DNA from: JAGXIT01 sp049293335
GTDB taxonomy: Bacteria > Patescibacteriota > Saccharimonadia > Saccharimonadales > UBA4665
DNA length: 19,183 nucleotides
NCBI GenBank assembly: GCA_049293335.1
Contig: JBATSO010000017.1
Coordinates: 1-19,183, forward strand
Reading direction: 5' to 3'
The notes under the pieces were generated by a model. That model saw only the letters and a program-made list of their open reading frames with translations. It was not told the origin of the DNA and searched no databases. This document shows, in pieces, positions 13,577 through 19,183 of the stretch; position 1 is the stretch's first letter, and the number at the start of each line of letters is the position of its first letter. The position numbers were made by a program, and so were the translations under genes.

Positions 13577-14149
13577 ATGCTTTTTGGACACCAAACAGAT
13601 ACTACTACAAGTTCGGACACACAGGCGACTGGCACAACACCACCACAAGACGACGCCACCACAGCAGATGTAGCCGCAGAAGACACCACCATTGCCAACG
13701 CTGACCCATCCTCTATGAACGATTATCTTGACAACCTTGCCCCACTTTCTGGCGCGAGCACAGGCTCAGTTTCTGATGATCCTACCTCTGATTCCGATGT
13801 GTTAACACAAAGCTCCGCCGATGCGCCGCAACCCTCTAGCGAACCAGTCGCCCAAGAACTCAGCAGCGACAGCAACGACCAAGCCTCCTCACAGCACGAC
13901 GGCGATGAATCATTACTTGCACTCAAGCAGCAAGCGCTGGGCGAACTTACCCCACTAGTTGACCACTTAGAGCAGTCCCCCGAAGAAAAGTTCCGCACCA
14001 CCATGATGATGATTCAAAGCACCGATAACAAAGACCTCATAAAAGAGGCGTTCGCGGCTGCACAAGCCATTCCAGACGACAAAGCCCGTGCCCAAGCGTT
14101 GCTAGACGTTATTAACGAAATTAACTATTTTATTCAGCAAAATCATTAG
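13577..14149 (+). CDS. Acidic, Ser/Thr/Asp-rich protein with a short conserved-looking C-terminal helical domain, function unknown
   Basis: Not recognised by function. It has 190 residues from ATG 13577, which follows a long G-run (AAGGGGGGG) at about five bases; a weaker ATG at 13553 would add eight residues. About two thirds (1-115) is low-complexity, rich in Thr, Ser, Asp, Gln and Pro, and certainly disordered. The last 75 residues are helical and ordered (LALKQQALGELTPLVDHLEQ, then EEKFRTTMMMIQS and AQALLDVINEINYFI). The MLFG- start is one I associate with Saccharibacteria-type hypotheticals. It lies 55 bases before the sortase gene. No signal peptide or membrane helix is visible. Confidence 0.75.
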   Translation: MLFGHQTDTTTSSDTQATGTTPPQDDATTADVAAEDTTIANADPSSMNDYLDNLAPLSGASTGSVSDDPTSDSDVLTQSSADAPQPSSEPVAQELSSDSNDQASSQHDGDESLLALKQQALGELTPLVDHLEQSPEEKFRTTMMMIQSTDNKDLIKEAFAAAQAIPDDKARAQALLDVINEINYFIQQNH

Positions 14150-14192
14150 TCTTTGGTCTGCTTCGTAGGTAGCACATCTGGACTATGCAAGC

Positions 14193-14198
14193 TAAACT
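14193..14198 (+). promoter_or_regulatory. Possible -10 box for the sortase gene
   Basis: TAAACT ends seven bases before ATG 14205, the same spacing as at 12772 and 15238, implying a leaderless transcript. There is no extended -10 TG and no clear -35 box, so the gene may instead be read from upstream. Confidence 0.3.
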
Positions 14199-14204
14199 AT
14201 GCGT

Positions 14205-14858
14205 ATGAAAGATAAAAACTGGCGGCGTGCTAATCTTGCCCTTTTGCTGCTAATAATTCTACTCAATAGCTATATTATTACTCTGCCCTTTTTACCGAAC
14301 GTTGTATTTTGGTGGCACAGCCGCAGTTCCAGCGCCGAAAAAACACTCACGAGCCGTATTCTTGAGCCCAAAAAAACTGCTCCAGACAGCTCGGGAACCA
14401 TTACAAAGCCATCAGAAGCCCCCACCTTTCATGCCGACTCTACTCACGATGGCCTTATTATTCCTAAAATGCTACTCGAAACCCCGCTAGTTGAAGGGCC
14501 TATGCATGATAGTTTTAACCTTTTGAACCAAGGGGCTTGGCGGTTGCCAATAGCAAATTCACCAGACAAAGGCGGCAACACTGTTATTGCTGGGCATCGC
14601 TTTTCTTATACTGGTCCTCGGGGGATCTTTTACTTCTTAAATAAGCTTGCGCCTGGTGACCTAATAGGCCTGTGGTACCACGGCAAGTTATATCAATACA
14701 CGGTATCTACAACCCGAACTGTGGCTGCTTCGGAAGTGTCTGTGCAAGAACCAACACTCGACACGCGGTTAACGCTTTACACCTGCACCCCGCTCTTTAA
14801 CCCCGTTAATAGGCTCGTGGTGGTTGCAACACCATCTTCATCGGAGGCAAAACTATGA
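14205..14858 (+). CDS. Sortase family transpeptidase (class D/E-like)
   Basis: Sortases cleave a sorting motif and join surface proteins to the envelope or to each other. There are two in-frame ATGs (14199 and 14205); the second fits the TAAACT spacing and gives 217 residues. One N-terminal membrane helix (about 10-32) anchors it with the catalytic domain outside; a Ser/Thr/Pro linker follows. In numbering from ATG 14199 the triad is His133 (AGHRFSY), Cys196 (TLYTC) and Arg205 (NRLVVVA), all intact. IIPKMLLETPLVEG is the usual first strand region. It overlaps a 34-residue membrane peptide by four bases. No LPxTG-type substrate is seen in this window. Confidence 0.93.
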   Translation: MKDKNWRRANLALLLLIILLNSYIITLPFLPNVVFWWHSRSSSAEKTLTSRILEPKKTAPDSSGTITKPSEAPTFHADSTHDGLIIPKMLLETPLVEGPMHDSFNLLNQGAWRLPIANSPDKGGNTVIAGHRFSYTGPRGIFYFLNKLAPGDLIGLWYHGKLYQYTVSTTRTVAASEVSVQEPTLDTRLTLYTCTPLFNPVNRLVVVATPSSSEAKL

Positions 14859-14959
14859 CCGAAAAAACTAAGTTTTTTGTTTTACTTTTTTTATTATGCC
14901 TAAGCTTAGCGCTCTTATACTACCTTAACCATACTGCCCAAAACATACTACTAAACTGA
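14855..14959 (+). CDS. 34-residue single-pass membrane peptide coupled to the sortase
   Basis: The ATG overlaps the sortase TGA (ATGA, 14855-14858), a standard layout for translational coupling. The frame gives MTEKTK followed by a strongly hydrophobic stretch (FFVLLFLLCLSLALLYYL, residues 7-24) and a short tail ending at TGA 14957-14959. The sequence forms one membrane helix with a charged N-terminus. It might stabilise or regulate the sortase, or be a lone membrane microprotein. It is too short for homology calls by eye. Confidence 0.6.
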   Translation: MTEKTKFFVLLFLLCLSLALLYYLNHTAQNILLN

Positions 14960-15059
14960 GCCGATACATGAATGGCGACATAGGTCACGGTGTCTGCATT
15001 GGGTCATGCCAACTACCGTCTTCTAAGCCCTGACTGAGAGTTACTGGCGAACGGTGTAC

Positions 15060-15149
15060 TTACCGAGCCATTTCACGGCCAACGCAACCATTGCTATCTA
15101 ACCGAGCGATCTCGTCGCGGTCTTCTACGATTACCTTGTTTAATCTCAT
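15060..15149 (-). CDS. Possible 29-residue leaderless microprotein
   Basis: ATG 15147-15149 to TAA 15060-15062 encodes a charged peptide beginning MRLNKVIVEDRDEIARL. A TAGGAT box (15156-15161) stands six bases before the ATG, the same spacing as the leaderless promoters elsewhere in the window. The frame lies in the otherwise empty 278-base gap 14960-15237, where I see no tRNA and no other gene. Size alone makes chance likely. Confidence 0.22.
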   Translation of the reverse strand: MRLNKVIVEDRDEIARLDSNGCVGREMAR

Positions 15150-15188
15150 CTGAACATCCTATCTTTCCGATAGTGTTCGGATTCGGAT

Positions 15189-15231
15189 TTGAACTTAGAA
15201 TACTACCAGGTACTATGCCTCATGGTAAACT
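15189..15231 (+). promoter_or_regulatory. Two stacked promoter candidates for the gene at 15238
   Basis: The first is TTGAAC (15189-15194), 16 bases, TACTAT (15211-15216), which would give a leader of about 15 bases. The second is an extended -10, TGGTAAACT (TAAACT 15226-15231), with ATG 15238 exactly seven bases on, implying a leaderless mRNA. Confidence 0.5.
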
Positions 15232-15237
15232 AATCGT

Positions 15238-15768
15238 ATGTTTAATAAGTTTGGCCAACAGAGACCTTTCACGCCAAGTAACCCACCCTCTCGACCTGTT
15301 CCAAGCCAGGCCTCGGGAACCAGCGGGGCCCAAAGCAACCTGCGGGCGCAAATAAAGCCTGATTTTTTGGGCAGCAGTTCGACTTCTGGTGGCACCTCGG
15401 GGTTTACCCGCCCCAGCCGAACCGCATCTGATTCTTTTACCAGCTTATCTCCTCAAAGTCAGCGCTCTGCCCTGTACGACCAGGCGCGAACACAAGCCAA
15501 AGAGGCGTTTCAGTCAAATTATCGCTCGCACACTGGTGTAAGCGGTGCCCTGCCTGGCGGCTTAAGTGAACGTCAGCGTATGGAATTTGAAACGCTGAAA
15601 CGCACCAATCCATTGGCCGCCGAAAAACAGCTTTTAAATTACAAGCAAAACGCCGACATTCGCTATAACAAACCAGGCATGACCAGTCAAGCTCCTCAGG
15701 GGTCTGGCCTAACCTACCGTCGCCCGCCAACTAACCCCTCAGGCCCCCGCCGCTCATTCGGAAAATAA
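15238..15768 (+). CDS. Disordered, basic, Ser/Pro/Arg-rich protein, function unknown
   Basis: The protein has 176 residues and is not recognised. The first 75 and last 35 residues are low complexity, rich in Ser, Pro, Gly, Thr and Arg. A helical middle (about 78-135) contains SQRSALYDQARTQAKEAF and GLSERQRMEFETLKR. The end reads GPRRSFGK. There is no signal peptide or membrane helix. The high positive charge and disorder suggest a nucleic-acid or polymer contact, but that is only a guess. The gene stands alone with its own promoter and ends 10 bases before a strong terminator, so it is likely a real transcription unit. Confidence 0.72.
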   Translation: MFNKFGQQRPFTPSNPPSRPVPSQASGTSGAQSNLRAQIKPDFLGSSSTSGGTSGFTRPSRTASDSFTSLSPQSQRSALYDQARTQAKEAFQSNYRSHTGVSGALPGGLSERQRMEFETLKRTNPLAAEKQLLNYKQNADIRYNKPGMTSQAPQGSGLTYRRPPTNPSGPRRSFGK

Positions 15769-15778
15769 GTATCTAATA

Positions 15779-15813
15779 AAAAACAATCTCGGATTCATTC
15801 CGAGATTGTTTTT
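15779..15813. terminator. Strong bidirectional rho-independent terminator
   Basis: AAAAACAATCTCGGA (15779-15793) and TCCGAGATTGTTTTT (15799-15813) are perfect 15-bp inverted arms with a 5-base loop. The outer A/T runs give a U-tract in RNA from either strand. It serves the plus-strand gene ending at 15768 and the groEL transcript ending at 15851. Confidence 0.93.
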
Positions 15814-15850
15814 ATAACTTTCAGGAACCCGCGTGGGGTGCCTCATGTAT

Positions 15851-17488
15851 CTACATTCCCATGCCGCTCATGTCTGGGGCAGCAGCGGCTTTTGGTTCAG
15901 GCACTTCAACCACCAAAGCGCCCATGGTCATGCTGGTACCAGCAATAGAAACCGCGTTTTGCAGCGCTTCTTTCGTTACCCGTGTTGGGTCAACAATGCC
16001 AACGCTTTTGAGGTCCACTAGCTTTTCGGGCTTGTTGACGTCTACGCCCTGCCCTGGCTTGGCCTTCTTGACCAAAGGAAGCCACTCGTCGGCATTTAGC
16101 CCACTGTTGGTTAGCAAAATACGGAACGGTTGCTCAAGCGCCTTCACCAGCAGTGCACGGCCAGCGGACACTGCATCATCGGCGTTGTTGGTCGAAACAA
16201 CCGAAGATAGATTTATAAGCGTCACACCGCCGCCAGGCACAATACCCTCGACTAATGCTGCTTTTACGGCCGCTACGGCGTCATCTACGCGGTATTTCTT
16301 TTCCTCTATCTCGGTTTCGGTGGCACCACCAACTTTTATAACCGCAACCTTACCGCTCAGCGCAGCGCGGCGTTTTTCGTAATTTTCTTTGTCGTACTCG
16401 CTGGTAGCATTGGCCGCCTGTGAAGTAATTTGCTTCATTCGAGCGTGTACCTCGGTAACCGAACCAGCACCTTCTATAATGGTTGTTTCGTCTTTGCCAA
16501 CAATAACCTTGCGGGCTGTACCGACTACATCGAGTTCGACATTTTCGAAGCTCATGCCTCGGTCTTCGGTAATTACCTGCGCGCCCGTAAGAATCGCAAT
16601 ATCTTCCAAAATTTCTTTACGCTTGTCGCCAAACGCTGGCGCCTTAATGGCTACGGTGTTAAAGACGCCTTTCAGTCGGTTTAGTACAAGTGTACCAAGC
16701 GCCTCCCCCTCAACATCTTCAGCAATTAACACTAGGTCTTTTTTACCAGCCTGGGCCAACTTTTCGAGCATTGGTAAAAACTCTTGCACGCTCGAGATTT
16801 TTTTATCGGTAATAACAATGGCTGGCTTGTTATACACCGCCTCCATCCGCGCCGTATCGGTTGCCATGTAGGGGCTTACAAACCCCCTGTCAAATGTAAA
16901 GCCTTCTACTACTTCGCTCTCGAGCCCAAGACCCTGCCCTTGCTCTACTGTTACAATTCCATCACGGCCAACTTTATCCATAACTTCGGCAATTAGATCA
17001 CCTATGGTCTTATCGCCAGCCGAAATAGTTGCTACCTCTGCCACACGCTTTTTATTGGCCTGAATGTCTTCGCTCATGCCTTCAAGCTTGGTAATAACTT
17101 CGTGTGCAGCTGCTTCTAGCCCTTTGCGTAGCAGCATGGGGTTGTGCCCAGCCGCAATCAGCTTGTTGGCTTCGTTCAAAATGTGGTAAGTCAGCACTGT
17201 TACGGTGGTAGTACCATCGCCCGCCACATCGTTCATCTTGTTGGCAGCTTGCTTAATAAGTTCGGCGCCGACCTTGTAGCCCAGAGTTTCATCGTCTACA
17301 TCGGCAATGTCTACGCCCTTAGCCACCGTTACACCATCGTGCGTGACGCTTGGGGCACCGTAGGACTTGCTAATTACCACATTGCGACCCTTTGGCCCCA
17401 TAGTAGTTTTGACTGCATTGTATAAAATCTCGGCCCCAGCTAGCACTCGCCGCCGTGCCTCTTCATCGTAAAAAACTTTCTTTGCCAT
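15851..17488 (-). CDS. groEL: 60-kDa chaperonin GroEL
   Basis: ATP-driven folding chamber for cytoplasmic proteins, working with GroES. It has 545 residues, the standard length. The ATP site is intact: TMGPKGRNVV near 29-38, Asp51 in THDGVTVAK, and DVAGDGTTT with Asp87. VEGIVPGGG marks the later equatorial domain, with the apical domain between (about 190-375, with PYMATDTARMEAVY and KKDLVLIAEDVEGE). The C-terminus ends in the classic Gly-Met tail (MSGMGM). The start ATG 17486-17488 has an AAGGG site about ten bases before it. It is the second gene of the groES-groEL operon after a 140-base spacer full of palindromes, and ends at the shared terminator. Confidence 0.98.
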   Translation of the reverse strand: MAKKVFYDEEARRRVLAGAEILYNAVKTTMGPKGRNVVISKSYGAPSVTHDGVTVAKGVDIADVDDETLGYKVGAELIKQAANKMNDVAGDGTTTVTVLTYHILNEANKLIAAGHNPMLLRKGLEAAAHEVITKLEGMSEDIQANKKRVAEVATISAGDKTIGDLIAEVMDKVGRDGIVTVEQGQGLGLESEVVEGFTFDRGFVSPYMATDTARMEAVYNKPAIVITDKKISSVQEFLPMLEKLAQAGKKDLVLIAEDVEGEALGTLVLNRLKGVFNTVAIKAPAFGDKRKEILEDIAILTGAQVITEDRGMSFENVELDVVGTARKVIVGKDETTIIEGAGSVTEVHARMKQITSQAANATSEYDKENYEKRRAALSGKVAVIKVGGATETEIEEKKYRVDDAVAAVKAALVEGIVPGGGVTLINLSSVVSTNNADDAVSAGRALLVKALEQPFRILLTNSGLNADEWLPLVKKAKPGQGVDVNKPEKLVDLKSVGIVDPTRVTKEALQNAVSIAGTSMTMGALVVEVPEPKAAAAPDMSGMGM

Positions 17489-17512
17489 CGTAATAATCCC
17501 TTCTGATTAGCG

Positions 17513-17618
17513 TTTACCCTGTAACCTGTCACCAAACATTGGCCATTGACATGTCACCATGGGACTTCATCGTTACAGGTAAATTGTTAATGCTTGGTCA
17601 CATGTGACACGTGACATG
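17513..17618. repeat. Palindrome-rich groES-groEL intercistronic spacer
   Basis: The 140-base spacer holds several inverted repeats. TTTACCCTGTAAC (17513-17525) pairs with GTTACAGGTAAA (17572-17583) with one bulged base. CATGTCAC (17550-17557) pairs with GTGACATG (17611-17618). TGACATGTCA (17547-17556) and GTCACATGTGAC (17597-17608) are self-complementary. Related TGTCAC/GTGACA words recur at least five times. No frame is present. It could fold in the mRNA and set the groES:groEL ratio, or be a decayed repeat element. Confidence 0.6.
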
Positions 17619-17628
17619 TTAATCTGCC

Positions 17629-17895
17629 TTACTTGACTTTGGCCAGGACGTCTTCTTCTTTCACGAGCAGGAATGTTTCGTTTTCGACCTTTACCTCTGT
17701 TTGGCTATAGCTTTTATAGACAATCCGGTCGCCAACTTTTATATCGTGCACACCAGCTGCCACAGCCACTACCTTTGCAACCGTAGGCTTTTCTTGTGCG
17801 CCGCCAGGTATATACAGACCACTTGCGGTTTTGTTTACGGCTTCTTCTGTTTGAGCCACAATATAATCAGCCATCGGCTGAATAGGTACACTCAT
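17629..17895 (-). CDS. groES: 10-kDa co-chaperonin GroES
   Basis: Lid of the GroEL chamber. With ATG 17893-17895 it has 88 residues, slightly shorter than the usual 94-97. An AAAGGAGG ribosome site lies four bases upstream; the in-frame start at 17925 would sit inside the CIRCE operator and is rejected. The mobile loop is EEAVNKTASGLYIPGGAQEKP (about 17-37), followed by GDRIVYKSYSQTEVKVENETFLLVKEEDVLA. The N-terminal strand reads PIQPMADYIVAQ where most GroES have PLGDRVLV. It is the first gene of the operon, controlled by a CIRCE element and hence by HrcA. Confidence 0.95.
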   Translation of the reverse strand: MSVPIQPMADYIVAQTEEAVNKTASGLYIPGGAQEKPTVAKVVAVAAGVHDIKVGDRIVYKSYSQTEVKVENETFLLVKEEDVLAKVK

Positions 17896-17918
17896 ATATC
17901 CTCCTTTTAAGCTAAGCG

Positions 17919-17945
17919 TTAGCACTTCTCTAGTTTGAGTGCCAA
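17919..17945 (-). promoter_or_regulatory. CIRCE operator (HrcA binding site) of groES-groEL
   Basis: The plus strand reads TTAGCACTT, nine bases, GAGTGCCAA. Against the consensus TTAGCACTC-N9-GAGTGCTAA it has one change in each half-site. It lies between the promoter and the groES start, in the transcribed leader. HrcA would repress here and release on heat or folding stress; the hrcA gene is not in this window. Confidence 0.92.
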
Positions 17946-17949
17946 CGCA

Positions 17950-17958
17950 TTAGCACTC
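17950..17958 (-). promoter_or_regulatory. Extra CIRCE half-site next to the -10 box
   Basis: TTAGCACTC (plus strand) is a perfect CIRCE half-site lying four bases beyond the main element and directly next to the -10 box (17959-17964). With the neighbouring GAGTGCCAA it makes an inverted pair with a 4-base gap and the opposite arm order to a normal CIRCE. Confidence 0.7.
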
Positions 17959-17987
17959 ACTATACCCGACTGCCAAAACCGGGTCAA
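17959..17987 (-). promoter_or_regulatory. Sigma-70 promoter of groES-groEL
   Basis: Minus strand TTGACC (17982-17987), 17-base spacer, TATAGT (17959-17964). Transcript start is expected near 17952, inside the extra CIRCE half-site and just upstream of the main element. Confidence 0.85.
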
Positions 17988-18025
17988 TAGTTTGGCTGGA
18001 TTATCATTTGGAGTTCAAGGGCGCA

Positions 18026-19009
18026 CTAACGATGCGCGTACTTTTGTATAACCGTATCCAACATACGTTTATGAGCATCTTCAGGAACAATCAGCCTTGA
18101 CTCTGCCAGGCCAGCTCGCTCACGACCTAAGCGTGCGCCTGCGAGATATTTGTCGTATAAAATGGCGGCCTGAGCTGGATTCTTGAGGAGCTCGACCGAC
18201 AGCCGTCTTGTATGTTGACTGCTCGCGTCTGGATGTATCATGCCATCGACGAAATCTTGGACATCTTCGTCGAGTTTTCGTAAGGTTGACCCGGCCTCCT
18301 TACCAAATGGTCGGAGTGTGGTTGTGTCATTAAAAATAATACGGCTCCCGTCGGTTGCAAAATTTTGAGGAAATGCGTCGCCGTGCGTAATACGTGCACC
18401 GTGCGCCAAACCCAAGCCAAAATGGCCGAGTTTCATAGCTTGTGCAATTAACTCTGGCGAAACCCGATCGCCCCTTGCAGGGTCAGCTCTAAAGTAATTA
18501 TCTAGGGATGTAGATCTCTCGTTATACCTTGTAAGCAGTTGTGGGACAAAAAATGTATCCCCGTTTCTCCATATACCAGCTGTCTCATACGCAGTGCCAC
18601 TACTCAATCGACTCAAGTGTTCATTCGTTGCCCAGTCGTGCACTACCGCACTTGCGGGTTTCATACCCAAGTCAACTCTGCGCTTATCATACGGCTTAAC
18701 AGCTACAAAGGTAGTTATCGGCGCATGCCTTTCTGTAGACACTGCCACTCTTCCGAATCTAACACCGTGCCTAGAGGCTTCTCTGCCATTCTTGAAATCA
18801 GGCTCATCTGTAAATACCGCTGAAGGATACTGCACGTCTTGCATACATGCGTACTCACCTAGAAGTAGGGTCAGCTCTTCAGGGGGGAGTTTTCCTACTT
18901 CCTCAGCAATTGCTTTGTTATTGTCACTTGGTAGATTTGGGTTTACAAAATCAGGTATACCCATATCCCGAAAAGTAACCTTACTGATAGCGTTTTTTTG
19001 GTGAGACAT
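18026..19009 (-). CDS. Protein-kinase-fold protein (APH/atypical kinase-like), function unknown
   Basis: The protein has 327 residues from ATG 19007-19009; a TTG three codons earlier is under the promoter and is rejected. Kinase-fold signs in order: an N-terminal lobe with TTFVAVKP (Lys105 as the ATP-binding lysine), a helix with NEHLSRL (Glu130 as possible partner), a hinge-like VPQLLTRYN, the catalytic loop HGDAFPQNF (His209, Asp211, Asn216), and a metal-binding Asp228 in IIFNDTTTL. This HGDxxxxN layout is shared by aminoglycoside phosphotransferases, choline kinases and other atypical kinases. The first 90 residues and the last 70 are unrecognised. No signal peptide is seen. It could phosphorylate a small molecule, a lipid or a protein. 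It is monocistronic, with a promoter giving almost no leader. Confidence 0.75.
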   Translation of the reverse strand: MSHQKNAISKVTFRDMGIPDFVNPNLPSDNNKAIAEEVGKLPPEELTLLLGEYACMQDVQYPSAVFTDEPDFKNGREASRHGVRFGRVAVSTERHAPITTFVAVKPYDKRRVDLGMKPASAVVHDWATNEHLSRLSSGTAYETAGIWRNGDTFFVPQLLTRYNERSTSLDNYFRADPARGDRVSPELIAQAMKLGHFGLGLAHGARITHGDAFPQNFATDGSRIIFNDTTTLRPFGKEAGSTLRKLDEDVQDFVDGMIHPDASSQHTRRLSVELLKNPAQAAILYDKYLAGARLGRERAGLAESRLIVPEDAHKRMLDTVIQKYAHR

Positions 19010-19017
19010 ATTACACA

Positions 19018-19046
19018 ATTATAGCATACTTTTTCAGTATACACAA
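19018..19046 (-). promoter_or_regulatory. Promoter of the kinase-fold gene (leaderless type)
   Basis: Minus strand TTGTGT (19041-19046), 17-base spacer, TATAAT (19018-19023) with TGC before it. Transcript start is expected near 19011, two bases before ATG 19009. The sequence AGTATGCTA around this -10 is also found in the Fic-gene promoter. Confidence 0.7.
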
Positions 19047-19108
19047 GCTTCACGTACGTAACCCCTCACTACCCCAACGCAGCTAGTGATGCGAAATAGC
19101 TCGTGGGG

Positions 19109-19135
19109 TTTGTGCGCCACGTAGTGGTGCACAAA
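19109..19135. repeat. Hairpin with 12-bp stem near the right edge
   Basis: TTTGTGCGCCAC (19109-19120) pairs with GTGGTGCACAAA (19124-19135) with one G-U pair (19116/19128) and a 3-base loop. Nearby, ACCCC...GGGGT and TCACTA...TAGTGA also pair across 19061-19109. A minus-strand frame (19034-19183) is open through this stretch to the window edge, about 49 codons with no recognisable motif. I cannot tell whether this is the end of a gene or a structured RNA. Confidence 0.4.
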
Positions 19136-19183
19136 GATAGTACTGTCGCGAGTGCCTGAGCGCCTTTCTCTGTCTTGCTCCCG

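Noticed and set aside
15172..15236. tRNA-like T-loop (GTTCAAATCC on the minus strand) with a possible D-loop-like GGTAGT
   Set aside because: The T-arm stem does not pair (only two of five pairs), and no matching acceptor strand or anticodon arm can be built, so this is not a tRNA or tmRNA end.
15861..16871. Plus-strand open frames of 173 and 160 codons opposite groEL
   Set aside because: They are antisense shadows of a strongly conserved gene, with composition mirroring GroEL codons and no ribosome site or promoter.
1..19183. CRISPR arrays, rRNA genes and integrase attachment sites
   Set aside because: No regularly spaced direct repeats, no rRNA-like conserved stretches and no integrase or tRNA-flanked duplication were seen on either strand.
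19034..19183. Minus-strand frame open to the right edge as a partial gene
   Set aside because: Only about 49 codons, no recognisable motif, overlapping hairpins and the promoter of the kinase-fold gene; not enough to call a CDS.

Overview
The window looks like a chromosomal segment of a Saccharibacteria (TM7) or related Patescibacteria genome. This is inferred from protein style and gene content; no 16S rRNA gene is present. The supporting signs are compact genes with very short 5' leaders, GC near 50%, UGA used as a normal stop, house-keeping genes (rpoD, dnaG, argS, groES/groEL, orn) mixed with short lineage-type proteins, and proline- or serine-rich single-pass membrane or disordered proteins beginning MNPND, MLFG and MFNKFG.

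Left part (1-4086, mostly minus strand): the C-terminal tail of a possible transposase, then the dnaG-rpoD pair, in which rpoD most likely starts at a GTG inside the end of dnaG. The primase lacks all four usual zinc ligands. A lone Fic-domain protein with its own strong promoter follows. A divergent plus-strand gene at 4196 encodes a single-pass membrane protein.

Middle part (4894-9593): YjbR-like protein, membrane-anchored CapA-like protein, and the HAD phosphatase/oligoribonuclease pair. A 128-bp palindromic MITE-like repeat lies upstream of orn. Next is a divergent FMN reductase/HxlR regulator pair around a perfect 14-bp inverted-repeat operator, and then a Phd/YefM-PIN toxin-antitoxin pair with a perfect 12-bp palindrome over its promoter.

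Middle-right (9660-14959): an argS-NADAR-mscL-PH-like cluster on the minus strand with near-zero spacing. Divergent from it are a type II phosphomannose-isomerase-like cupin, an acidic disordered protein, a sortase, and a 34-residue membrane peptide coupled to the sortase stop codon.

Right part (15238-19183): a disordered basic protein ends at a strong bidirectional terminator that it shares with groEL. The groES-groEL operon has a TTGACC-17-TATAGT promoter, a CIRCE element with an extra half-site, and a palindrome-rich spacer. Last is a protein-kinase-fold protein with a leaderless-type promoter.

A recurring theme is an extended -10 box (TGnTAnnnT) placed 6-9 bases before the ATG, which implies many leaderless or nearly leaderless mRNAs. 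No rRNA, tRNA or CRISPR array was found.
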